Assembly: GCF_003590095.1 (NCBI RefSeq)
Contig: NC_039484.1
Coordinates: forward strand, 1,116,001-1,180,000
Direction: 5' to 3'
Origin: Trichoplusia ni
Taxonomy: Eukaryota; Arthropoda; Insecta; Lepidoptera; Noctuidae
DNA: 64,000 nucleotides
Position 1 is the stretch's first letter. Each line of letters starts with the position of its first letter. The notes below the pieces were generated by a model. The model worked only from the letters and a program-made list of their open reading frames with translations. It was not told the origin of the DNA and searched no databases. Positions 12,901 through 24,737 of this stretch are shown here, piece by piece. Position numbers and translations under genes: made by a program.

Positions 12901-15900
12901 TCATATGCGTGCGTGTGAGTTTTGCTGGGGGTTATTTTTTAGTGACGCTCTGTGTACACTCTACGACATTTATAATCACCAAGAATCTCACTAAAAAGTA
13001 CAACGCATAGTTCATCAACCTTTCCTAAAATATGAATTAGTAAGTTGTTTATAATTAATCATATTTTCTTTTAGATGTCACCGGTTAGGTCTAGTCTCGC
13101 TTGCGTACCTATGGAGGCGGAATCAAAAGGAATTGTTACAGGAGATGATAGCAAGCGGCGTCGAAGCTATTATTATTAAGGTCAGTCAATACTCAATTAC
13201 TATTTAACGACACGTAATAGAAATCACTTAGTTACGTATCGTCACGGACTTAAATCATTTAATGTAGTGTGCAAACAGTAGATTCTTAGGAGAATGAAAA
13301 AGTAAATTGAAGAAAATTGGTATCGCTATCAGTAATTCATTACTCTGCTGCTAATCTCGGGTAACTTGTAGACCTCGTTGCTTTATAGGTATGTAGTTAC
13401 ACACGAATTAAAAAGTGAGATCAATATGTATCGTATGTATGTAGCTACTGATTTCTATCACCGACTATTTATATCTACGGCAGACGCTGGTCTTGCCGGC
13501 CTGTAGTCAGATACTTTCAAAAGAAAGTGAAAGGAGTTGTAAAATGTTACTTTTTACGAGCGCAAGTTCGCTTAGATTCCGAATCTTCTGAATCACTGGT
13601 AATAAAAGCAAAGAAACAGTTCGCAATGTGCACTCATACACACGAAAACATGAGTATATGTTAGAGGGATTCCTAAATAGGATCATTCTTCAAAACTTAG
13701 GAATTAGGCATTTGTACATTCACAGCATAATGAAAAAGAAACTACACCGTCTTCCCTTTTTCTTATGGCTGGTTACCATGCTGTCATGGTGCATCAGACT
13801 TGCCTACAAGCAGATCGATTGCTCGTTGATCTTTACCGTGACACAGTTAAATGTCAATGCCCTTAACGATATCAGTCGCAAGGAAATATGATTGCAAAAA
13901 TGTCGCATCACGACGCCGACATAAATATTGGTACCTAAGTATAAGCTCAATTCTATTAAGCCCAGACAACCTCCAATACTTACAAATAGGGCAATAGTGT
14001 AATAAAAATGTTTATTCTTATGTTTTATTAGCCTGTATACCAGCTTCGTCCGCTTAAGTATCTATTAGTCTTCTAAATCTGACAGTTTCCATCGAAAAAA
14101 CAGAAGGTTCCTGCTTATTGCTGAGTTATAAGGCCGTAGTTTATTTATAAGGCCGGTAGATAACTGTTCCTAGGACCATCAAAATACAGTGATCGTTTTG
14201 GATTACTTGAAGTGAGTGACGTCAAATGTGCTTTAAGTAGGTATTATTGCAGATAAAGAAGATAAAAATTATATCGCAATCTTTTACAAGTCATCTTCAT
14301 CATATTTTGAGATGTTTTGACTTCACCCAGAGGCATTTTATTTCGGATTTCCTAAAATACGAGGAGCTTGTTATTTCTACCTAAATTCTTCCTCTCTCCT
14401 CTCTCTCTCTTCCTTTCTCTCTCCGAGAAACTTGTCGAACTGACTGTACAACTGAATATACCAACATCAGCACTGTTATTCAATTCACAGGAGTAGTTTT
14501 CCCCATACATATTCGGTCGGCAAAAATAACTCCACAGTTCACATACATGTGGTGCGTCACTTGTCAGTTGTCACAGATTATTAAATGCAATTTATTTGAC
14601 GTTCATCAATCAGTAAATTCAAGTGTTCAAAAGCGCTCTTCTCATTGTTATTACGTTGTCTAATTGACTTGGGTTATTAAAACTGACAAATTGCTCCTAG
14701 ATTTATGTCATGCTATGCAAAATTAATTTAGCACTACTAATTAATAATGTGTGCTCATGTTTTTTTGTAATAATAGAATTGAGTCCCTGCTCTAGAGTTC
14801 ATTCTCGTGAATTAAGTGATCTATAGTGAATAATTTTTGGACTTTCATTGTTCTTGTTATTGAAATGAGGGTTCAAATAAATGTTATCAATACTTTGTAT
14901 TGTACCGGCTAATTATAACTCCTTTTCCCGGTTTATTTTGGAATTCTGTCCAAAATGACTGAAATAAAAAAAAACTACTTTTCTTTGGCGGAGATAGCCT
15001 CTTCTGTAGTTACAAGATCTTACTCGACATAATATAAATCTTTATTTATCCTTTACACAAAATATAGAGTTAAATGTCATTGGTCCAGGTGGCCGCACTA
15101 GGGCTGGACCCGCGGGTGCACCTGGGCTTGACGCTGCGCGACATCCAGCCGCACCTGCTGCTCATGCAGGACAAGTATGGGCTCAACGTGTGCGGCGAGG
15201 GCGGCGAGTACGAGACCTTCACCTTAGACTGCCCTTTGTTTAAGAAGAAATTAGTTGTGTGAGTATTTGTTTTTAATTCTTAGCCTTAGTCCGGTGAAGA
15301 TGTCAGGGCTCAGGATATGTTAAAGAAATAAATTAATATAAAGCTAAGGAATAATATAAAAGGAATTTTCGTTAAATTTTCGAGTCTCGTATATAATACC
15401 TGTGTTTTCTGTGGTTTATAAATGTAAAGTTTCAGTTATTATAGCCGCTTGATGAAAAGTTATTTTCTCGACTAGAACCTACAAGTTACCTAGATACACA
15501 GTAAAAAAATACTTCTTGCAATTAGTGCAATGCATTTACTTTATTTACGTAGATGACCATTGACGTACATGTGCGTAATGTACACATCTTATCGTATCGT
15601 TACTCTGTGTGATTAGCTCGGACAGCAATCAACAAGTGGTCGTACGGACATTTATCGATCTAACTTAGCGTGTGTAAATAAAGCTAGAAGCTAACTTATC
15701 CTATTTAGAAAACTAATTAAAAACCTTGCAGTAGAATGTAGCTATGCCTTAAGTCTTTTTTGTTATGTTTGAAGTTAAATACAAATAATCATTAAATAAA
15801 ATAAAAACATTGTGACCCCTGGCAGCAGTCAAGGCCAAGAGTTTGAATTTCTACATTGTTTCATGGCATATCCTATAGCAAACGATTTAGAGACTGATAT

Positions 15901-18900
15901 TTATATTGATCCTGTTTAGATATTTTTGCACATTTACTCTGTATGTTAGACATCGCCACCGGTACTAATGTTGCTAAGGGGTTGATTAAACTTATGGTCG
16001 ATCATTCACATGAGATCTAAAACTATGAGTAGACTACACGTGTAATCTGTCTTATAAGTCTTCTACATGCTGATTATAGTATGTACGGAATTTATCAGAT
16101 AAGGCATTTTTAGTAGCTCATATTTTGGAATTTGAAATGTCGAGCAAACAAACAGACACACTTTTTATGAGACTTTTCACTTTAATGAGACAATTATTTC
16201 TTTTTTCTCACAGAAATGATAAAGAGCTGGTGATACACTCGGACGACGCTGTCGCCCCTGTCGGATACTTAAACTTAAAACTGCATCTGTCGCCGAAAGA
16301 GAACTTCGATGAACCTATCAAACTACCTCCGACTGTCAAAAACCCGTTAGATTTTGTAAACGATTTAAGCGACTCTGTGTTTAGCGATATAAGCGATATT
16401 GAATTGAGCGAGACAGAGCTAGAGTCTATAGAGAAGTTGGAGAAGGAGGAGAAGAAGAAGAAGCAGCAAAAAGAACTGAATCCATTGCTCACATATTCTG
16501 GTGATAAGGAAACTAGTATAGAATTGGATTATAGGAATGATATCGAGACGGATAGTATACCGGTGGTGGAGGGGGGGTATACGTACGAGCAGGCTCACAG
16601 CAAGCACGAGGCTCAGCCGATACAGGACCACAGGAGTATATACGGGAACAAGCACGGCTGGTACTTCATAGGAGGGATCGTCGGCGAGGGGCACGATACC
16701 AGGCTCGCTACGGAGGAAGCTATGAAAAAACTCATTAGTAGGTAAACTTGTTCACGAGATTTACTTATGTATTATATTCTAAATTACGTATACTTTGCGA
16801 GTACACGTACTAGCAAGTACATTGGTATTGAGAAGACTGCGAAATGTTATTTATTTAATTGGCCAACTTTAATAATTGAAACTGTAGGTAGTCGGATATG
16901 AACACTACAAATCCATCAATCAGTCTACCGACAGACAGTCTCATTTCATGTAACGATAAAATGTATTGCAAAACCTAGACCCAACAACTGCCTATTAAGT
17001 TATCTATAAATAATCAGTTGACAGTCCATTACACCCAACCCGCCCTTTCCAGATTTATTGGAGTCTGAATCACTACGTCTCCAAGACGTATGCTCTGTGA
17101 ACATCTACATGCGAGATATGCAGGAGTATGCGGCTTTGAACGAGGTCTATGCTAGCACATTTCACTTCCCTAACCCACCGACGCGCGTCTGCGTGCAAGT
17201 CCCACTGCCTGACGACGTCGGCTTAATATTAGATGCTGTAAGTAAAAACAACCTTAACTGCTTAAGTATAAAATTCAAATTTCATCACGCATTTCTAAAA
17301 GCTTTGCTGATTTCGACTGGATATAGATGCGAAAAGTACTTAAAATAATCTTTTTAATAAATTTGTTTTTCATTCGCTTGTGATGTTGTTATGTGAGCGC
17401 ACGTGTGTGAGCAATGCCCACTGACTGATTAAGACGTTTAAACAGTGATAACGCTTTTTAAAAGCGACCGTATCTCAAGTGGCATAAAGCCTATATTTAA
17501 GTAGTTTTACTTGTATTAGCCAGCCCGCGTGCTCGCTGCTCAATGATGTCGACGTGATATCTATTGCCAGTTGATTTATTAAACAATAGATACTGCACTG
17601 ATACTCATAAAGCTGTTTTATTATTTATTCTTGTGATTACACATATTATATTATGAACCTTGAAATGGCCTGTACAATATTATATTGAGTATTTGTACAC
17701 CGGTTTAGTTTTGTACGGTTAAGAACTTATAAGCACAAGTCGTTTGGGAATTATCTCTGTTATAATTACTAATTTACATCCTATTAAAGATAAAGCCTGG
17801 ACAATGATGGCCATTACGAAAACGATAACCTCGCCAGGTTATGAAAACAACACAACAACATAGTTTTCTGTTGATTATTTTTTAATCTCTTCGGGAATAA
17901 ACATGCAACATGAATGGTTTACTTCGTCAGTTAGTATTTTTGAGTTCAAGCTTAATAATTTATAGAAATTTGCTTTCTTTTTCAAGAGAATTAATTCATC
18001 AAACTATATGGAGTTTTAGGATTAAATGATGCAACGGTTTAGTCATTATTTTACATCATAATTGTCCGACTAGCTTCGCGCCTAACCGGAGTCCTTAACC
18101 ATGAGCTGGTTTGCCGGCGGAGTCGCCGAAACTATGAATTATCTTCGCAAGCTGTAAAAATGTTAATGCAATTTTGTTAGTATTCCGGTACCCGTAAATA
18201 AGTTCGTTGTTAATAGGTATTTAAAAATAATCTTGCACCCTGATTATAACCAAGTTATGTAACAGATGGCGCTGATAAGTATATGATAATTTAGTGCACG
18301 ATAAGAAAGTTTGTGCGATAATAACCTTGAGTACATGTGCGATCAAGTTCAAATTGTTTTATCATTTAATTCATTGTTTGTTTACCTTAAAACTTTACGT
18401 AACTTACTCTTATACCATTTCCCTGATAATGTGTAAATACTTGAAGGGATCTTGCTCATTGCAGAAAATAGTAGCTTAGCTTTAGTCCTTTCTTGGAAAA
18501 TATCCCTTCGAACGTAAAAGTTCCCTATCTCCGTCTCTGCCACCTCTCTCTATATTTCTATCTTACTTGTCCAACAAAAGATCAAATTGCGTCTGGAAAT
18601 CTTTGTGTATTTCTATGGCGTACAATAAAAAATATTCCCCCTAACACTTAAAATTTTTGAGTAATTTGTGCCTTTTTATAGTTATAGTATAGTTATTAGT
18701 TGTCAATCTATAAACAGTCGTTTATTAAAGACGGGACTAGAGCTTTTATTGAATCCTTGATGCCAAACATTATGTTAAATAGATTCATATCCATGTAATT
18801 AATAATAATGTCAGCCTGGATTACACAAAATACCAAAATTCTAATGCTATTTGGAACTGATATTTAGAAATATTTCATAAACTTCACTTCACATAAATAC

Positions 18901-21767
18901 CTACTGCATAGATAAGTCGATGTTTCAAGGAAGTAGGTACATACATTTATTGTTTATTAATACATGCCTTATTTCTGTTCCCAGGTTGCTCATAAGTCAA
19001 ACACAAACAATCAGAATGAGAACGACGGCAATTGTTCGAAGGAGCGCGTCACGATGCACGTGCAGGGTATATCGCATTGGGCGCCAGCTAATATTGGACC
19101 GTACAGCCAGGCGATTAAGGTGCAGTTTGTAATACTCATGTTTTTGACATATGCAGTTATTGTCGTTGCTGGTGAACCTTTATGACACGTTATTTATCAT
19201 TTAAACAGAGATATTATAAAACAGTACTTAGCTGAAAAGCCGTACTAGAATAAATGTATTAAATTGGTTTGTGATATTTAAAACATCTAATACAGTCGAG
19301 GGATTCAATATTACCGAATAAATAAGTTGTAAAGGAGTGGATAAAGATTGTTGCTCTATGCAAATCTTTGCAGTGCTGGAACACTAAGCCTAAGCAAAAG
19401 AAATACATGTTTTGTTAATATTAGACATCTAGTTGAAATTAAGATAGAACCGCACTGGGTAGCTGAATATTATTCCTAGCTTTAATGAAGTAAGTGAAGA
19501 AAGAGTATAATGTAAGTGCATGGTGTAGGTGGGCGAGGTGATGGGCACGTGCGGCCAGATCGCGCTGGTGCCGGGCACGCTGCGGCTGGCGGGCGGCGGG
19601 CCGCGCGCGCAGTCCACGCTGTCGCTGCGGCACCTCACGCGCGTGCTGCGGGCGCTGCACCCGCGCGCGCACATCCGCAGCGTCGTGCAGGTTCCTATAC
19701 CACCTCTTTATACCCTATTTTCACCTTTACATACTTCGATAAAAAAAAGACTGCGTGTAACCGCCACACGCGATTGAATTAAAACTTATTTCAACATTTT
19801 TTGGTTGATTTGTTTTTAAACTGTATTTAAAAAGCGGATGGTACAAAAACGTGACGCTATATTGCCGTAACGGACGTGTGTTGTATAGTCGTCCAGCTGT
19901 TATCTCCTAGTCGCGCTTAAAGCAGTTTTACTCCAAAAACTTACAAAAGTTCTTTGCAACTAGCTTTTGTCCGGGTACAAAAAAAGATAATTTCAAAGTA
20001 GGTTTTCTTATGTGATCAAGGTCGATGCAGTGCAAAACCGCAATTAATGGCATTCGTATTTTATTAATTAAATCTTCAACAGTGACTGTTTTTGCACTGT
20101 TAATATTTACAAATAAAAAAAACATTACGCGACCATCTACTGCACTGCACAGAGCGTGTGCTACGTGACGGCGGGCAGCGCGGTGGGCGAGGCGCGGCGC
20201 CAGCTGGAGCGGCGCACGGCGGGCGCCATCGTGCAGTACGCGGTCGTGCAGGCCCTGCCGCGCGCCGCCAGCGTCGAGTGGCACGCCTGGGCGCACTCCG
20301 ACAACAACCGCTTCGAGTGTAACTATTACCATCTTACTATCCATCAATAGCTCAATGTTCACTATGATGATATAATTAAATTCAGCCAAGATAAAGAATT
20401 TGTTTAATCGCTAGTTATAAAGCAATTTAACCTTTCTGGAGTTCTTACTAAACATCTTCAATTTTTTTTTAGTTTTCAAATTAAATTTGTCCACAAAACT
20501 GTCTCATTTGCGTCAAAATATACGCACCTATTTAGGAACGTAGTATTTATAGGCTAGTTGGCAAAATATTGATTGTTTAAAGACTTATATTAATTGCAGA
20601 TGAGGAAACAGGATGCAACGTAGGTGATTTCAAAGTCGCCATCACGAGGAGGTGGAACTACGAAAACACAGTTGCTGCTTTTGTTTGCTATGTTGCCACA
20701 GGTATGTGTCATATTTTCATGAAGTATACCTATCATTTATCTATTTATATGTTGTATTTTTTACACACCTTGAGATGGTAACAGACAAGTTCCCAGTTTA
20801 TTCCTGTCCACCGATTTAACAATTTATCACAAGTCTTGCAAATTACGGTGGAATATGTACATCATTTCAAAATTATTTTGCGTCTGGTCAGTGGTCACTT
20901 TAGTATTTTTATTAATGATGATTTGTTTGAGTTGTTTTACTCTGTGTGCCGAAGACGCAAGGCTAAGACTAATTTCCGTGTGCGTCAGGTTCTTCCCCAT
21001 CGACGTGCCAGCTGTCGTTCCCGAGCGAGGAGTCGTGCCAGTCGCACGTGTCGCGCGCGCGCAGCATGACGCGCGCGCAGCTCGAGCACGTGCTGGAGTA
21101 CGCGCTGCGCAAGCTCACGCAGCAGCGGCAGGACACCGGACACGCCGTCAAGATGCGGATACTCTACCAGGTACACTAACGCCTTCTCAATTGTGATGTT
21201 TGACATCTTTCTCAAATTCCTTGATGCTTATTGTAAACCAAACTTTATAAGGAATTAGCTGTCCCGGCGAACTACGTACCGCCTAAAAGTCGATGATAAG
21301 ATGCATACAAAAACTTCTTTCTTTTGCAACTTTTCCATCTTTTACCACTGTTTAAACCTTCCCTGGACTTTCACGAATATTTCAAGACTCTAATTATTGA
21401 GTCTTACGAAAAGCAGTTCATTTTTATATATAAGATTATCTTAACGGTGTAAATATAAGCAAGAAGACAAGAGGGTTTTATTTCCTGTTTAGGATAAGTT
21501 ACACTTTCGTGCAAATTGTGATTACATACATACATATATACTAGATACAGACCACACGACTTATGTACTATGTAAGCGAAATTAGTGTTAACCTAATTCC
21601 TCGTCCGCTAGGTGTGGAGTGCGCCGGGCGTGTCCCTGATAACGGAGGCGGTGGAAGCGGTCCGCGCGCGCACGGGGCTGCGCGCCGCCGCCACGGCCGT
21701 GCCCGTACTGGCGCTGCACAACGCCTTCACCTTCCTGTCCATCAGCGGACTGCGCCTCGACGAGTGA
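9993..21767 (+). CDS. DPH6: Diphthine-ammonia ligase (DPH6) with RidA/YjgF-like C-terminus
   Basis: Catalyses the last step of diphthamide synthesis on elongation factor 2: ATP-dependent amidation of diphthine, in the cytosol. Exons: 9993-10107, 10458-10642, 11698-11771, 13075-13180, 15089-15258, 16214-16737, 17053-17237, 18985-19119, 19529-19690, 20153-20318, 20600-20701, 20989-21170, 21612-21767, joining in frame to 753 aa. The N-terminal ATP pyrophosphatase domain shows the PP-loop SGGKDS (aa 8-13) and the family motif EGGEYET (aa 197-203). An acidic-then-lysine-rich insert follows (about aa 260-290). Then come two RidA/YjgF-like segments (about 357-453 and 478-565, the second with GPYSQAIK) and a further C-terminal region. 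Vertebrate DPH6 is only the first domain; fungal and fly proteins carry the long fused form, as here. Introns hold a Helitron and other repeats. The 3' exons are strikingly GC-rich. Confidence 0.94.
11211..11471 (+). mobile_element. Non-autonomous Helitron
   Basis: Lies in DPH6 intron 2. It starts TCTATACTAATATATAAAGC just after an A. It ends with a CCGCGGGGACGAAGTCGCGG hairpin followed by a short spacer and CTAG, then T. This is the A^T insertion and hairpin-CTRR end of Helitrons, in the form typical of Lepidoptera. A (gttt)n microsatellite follows the head at about 11239-11260. There is no coding capacity. Confidence 0.8.
18066..18110. repeat. Diverged copy of the ccggagtcctta repeat family
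   Basis: Lies in DPH6 intron 7. It shares the core ccggagtccttaaccatgag with the elements at 9131-9346, next to a ccgactag stretch, and is followed by gccggcggagtcgccg. It is a fragment without identifiable ends. Confidence 0.45.
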
Positions 21768-24737
21768 CGGGCCCCGCCACAGGTAATACACCGTGCCTTC
21801 ACACATAATACTTACCGGCACGGAACTTGAGTGCTGACCTTAAACTGCGCAGAAGTGATTTTTTGGGTCTCTTTTGCGGTATGAAGTGCGGCGCGGGCGG
21901 ACTTAAACGCAGTGATTGGCCCACAGCGCATCATGTCATAGTCGTCATGAGTGATACGTTCTTTGATGCAGTTGCATGCACCTCAAGACGGCTCAAGATT
22001 GGCGTTACATTCGATCATGAGTCCGCGATGCACAAAGCGATCCCCTCTCTTCCTGCCGAGCGCTCAAGATCCTTGCCGGTAACTATAATGCTGCATTGTA
22101 ATTGTAAATGTAAATATAAACATGGTTCGACACTAATGAGTTACGTCTCTTGTCAAGCCTTTGGTAAGATATGTCGCTCTCGTATCGGTCTGTTCAGTCA
22201 TGAAAGGCTTTGTATCACAGACATCGCCCCATATATCGTCTGCAATAGACAAAAAGGCCGTTGAAATGTAAATATCTGCCAGCTACAGTATGTGCTTAAT
22301 GTGCGTTGAATTTCAAAGCAAGTTAAAAAGAACAGAATTTTCTTAACATTTCAATACATTATTATTGCAATACTAACATTATATAATCAAAAAGAAATCA
22401 TTGCCCATTTATGACGTTAAAACTAAACAGTGCACTGCCTGTAATAAAAGACTCATCACGACTTTGTTACTTACGTATAATGGTGGGAATAAAAAATATA
22501 ATTATCAAATCTTCATTTAGGATATAATCTCCACTTATTGAAAATAATAACGCAATCTTTTTCATTGTCTTCAGGTTTCATCGAAATATAAGGATACAGA
22601 TGCTTTATTGCCAGTTTATAAAATATATTTGCTGAATATTTTCAGTGTTTATAAAATTTTGTTAATTATGCTACCGAGTTTACCATACTGTAAGTCAAAT
22701 TATATATACATTATTTTTTATTGCACATCTGTGTTTTAATTTCCTCATTGCCCTCTGTAAGAAGCAATAAAAAAACAAAGTTCAAATTAAAATTTAATTT
22801 ATCTTTTTTTACAAAATTGACCGAACAGTGCGAGATTTCTAGAACGTTTACACTTGGCTTAAGTAGACATAAAGTTATCATTATTCTCTTACAAGTAAGT
22901 CTTACAAATTCACCTGTGTCGATAAAGCAATGCGAATTACGGTGTCACTCACACCAGGATCAGTTGTGTATATTGTATAAAAGGTTTTATATCATGATTT
23001 CGAGGACATCAATTTAATCTTAAAAGTCATCACTAATAAGTAAATTATGATTAATATTAACCAAAGCATAATTATAAACTAAAACATTGATACATTAGTG
23101 TCAGTATTCAATGAAGTTACTAAGGTCGTCACCTGCACTTACACAATATAATTCTAATACAAGTTATAATACACAACATTATGGGGATAATTGCACACAG
23201 CAGTGGTTAAGAGACGATAGCGCGCAGAGATTATATCGTAAGTACAGCAAATGCATACACTTGTTGAATCGAATGTTACGTATACCGAAAACGAATACGA
23301 TGCCTGCGTGTAGGCACGTCCAACCAATCATTTCCGGCGTCGCCCTGGAAATGAATACCACCCAATTCAGCTATATTTAATACTATCTTTGTAACACCAT
23401 AGTAATAAATAAATAATTTTCTCATAATGAAAAATAAACATACTATACTCTGAGTTAAATAATTTATTTGATCTTTGTATAAATCTATATTTATTCATTG
23501 GGTTCATATTGCCTTCCAGAACGAGTGCAAGTAAATAAAACATAAAGGTAGCCTATGTGTTTTGTACTTTGAAATTAAGTAAGGAAAACTATCAATTGTC
23601 ACTTGAAAGAAGAGCTGCTGAATTTCATTCGTACAAATAAAACTACAGAAACGATAAAATCTTATAAAATAATCTAAATAGTGTATTAATCAACAACTTT
23701 CATAAAGTGCGTATAGGGGGAAACATTTCTTAAATCATATCCAATCGATTCATAAATAAAATTCATTTAAGGCAACAGTCTATCATAATCTGAACCTAAT
23801 GAATTAATAATTCCCTTCGTTCATGTAACAATCCTCCTCGAATATTATCTGGGACATAAGATTGTATACAGCTGTATCCATATAAAAGTACGACTAAAAT
23901 AAATACCTTATAAAGCGAAATTAACGATAATCTAAAAATTATACTATATCCAAAAATAAAACAAAATGCAATCTGTCTTCTTGTCGTATGCACGATTAGT
24001 AAACAGTGTGACAAAAATAATAATTTTGAAACAAAACTTTAAAATGCATTAAAAGGCAGATTTCTATTGTATGCATTTATTATTATTTTTATTGTTGAAA
24101 ACTAATTAATTCGTAAATGACAAAAGATACCATGTCTGCTCAATTCTAATATAGAGTTCACACACAGAAATGAACATGTGTACACACAATAAAAAAAACA
24201 TCATTCTCTCATAAAGTATAACAGCACAACTACACAATCTCTCATATTCTAATCACTTTTAACATAACCAATTGTGGACGAATACACAATACAATACATG
24301 ATTTGTCTTGGATACTTTAAATCAAATCTATGATATTAAAAATAGTATGATTGCCCAGCTACCCATATAGTGAAGTTAGTATTAAATTACTGTACAGTTT
24401 ATATGTTAGTGTCCTGCGATCTACAGCTATCTATCTAACCACTTTTATGATCTTTATCGTCTGTTAAATCAAACCGTCTAACTCCCTCTAGGGATATGAT
24501 AATAATATACATAATATTTCGTCTGCGCCGATTCTTCTCCGTCGATCATATTCGCAAACATCCCAGCGCACAGAAAACAAAACGCAGCGATAACACAAAG
24601 AGACATACACTAGTATCTCTTCACTATCCGACAACTTACACGTACATAGCCTACCGGTTAATCGTTATATTAATCAGATTTATGTAACAGTTTACCTTAC
24701 AACCGTAGTACCGAAGCGAATAAGAGTAACATATGAA
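21768..24737. other. Convergent intergenic region between DPH6 and SAYP
   Basis: About 3 kb between two stop codons that face each other, so it must contain both 3' untranslated regions. Apart from a likely retroelement fragment at 21850-22265 I see only AT-rich sequence with scattered AATAAA-type signals on both strands. No coding exon can be supported. Confidence 0.5.
21850..22265 (+). repeat. Possible 3' fragment of a non-LTR retrotransposon
   Basis: An open frame here ends with a cysteine/histidine motif of the form C-x3-C-R-S-R-I-G-L-F-S-H-x3-C (around 22160-22215). That is a common carboxyl end of insect non-LTR retrotransposon polyproteins. No reverse transcriptase domain is present, and the upstream part does not resemble anything I recognise. 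It lies just after the DPH6 stop codon. This is a tentative family call, made from the terminal motif alone. Confidence 0.35.

Noticed and set aside
13628..13891. An 87-codon frame in DPH6 intron 4
   Set aside because: No domain, no splice support, and the composition fits intron sequence.
16738..16741. DPH6 exon 6 ending at the second GT (AG|GTAAAC)
   Set aside because: It would put exon 7 out of frame with an immediate stop; the GTAGGT donor after 16737 keeps the frame.
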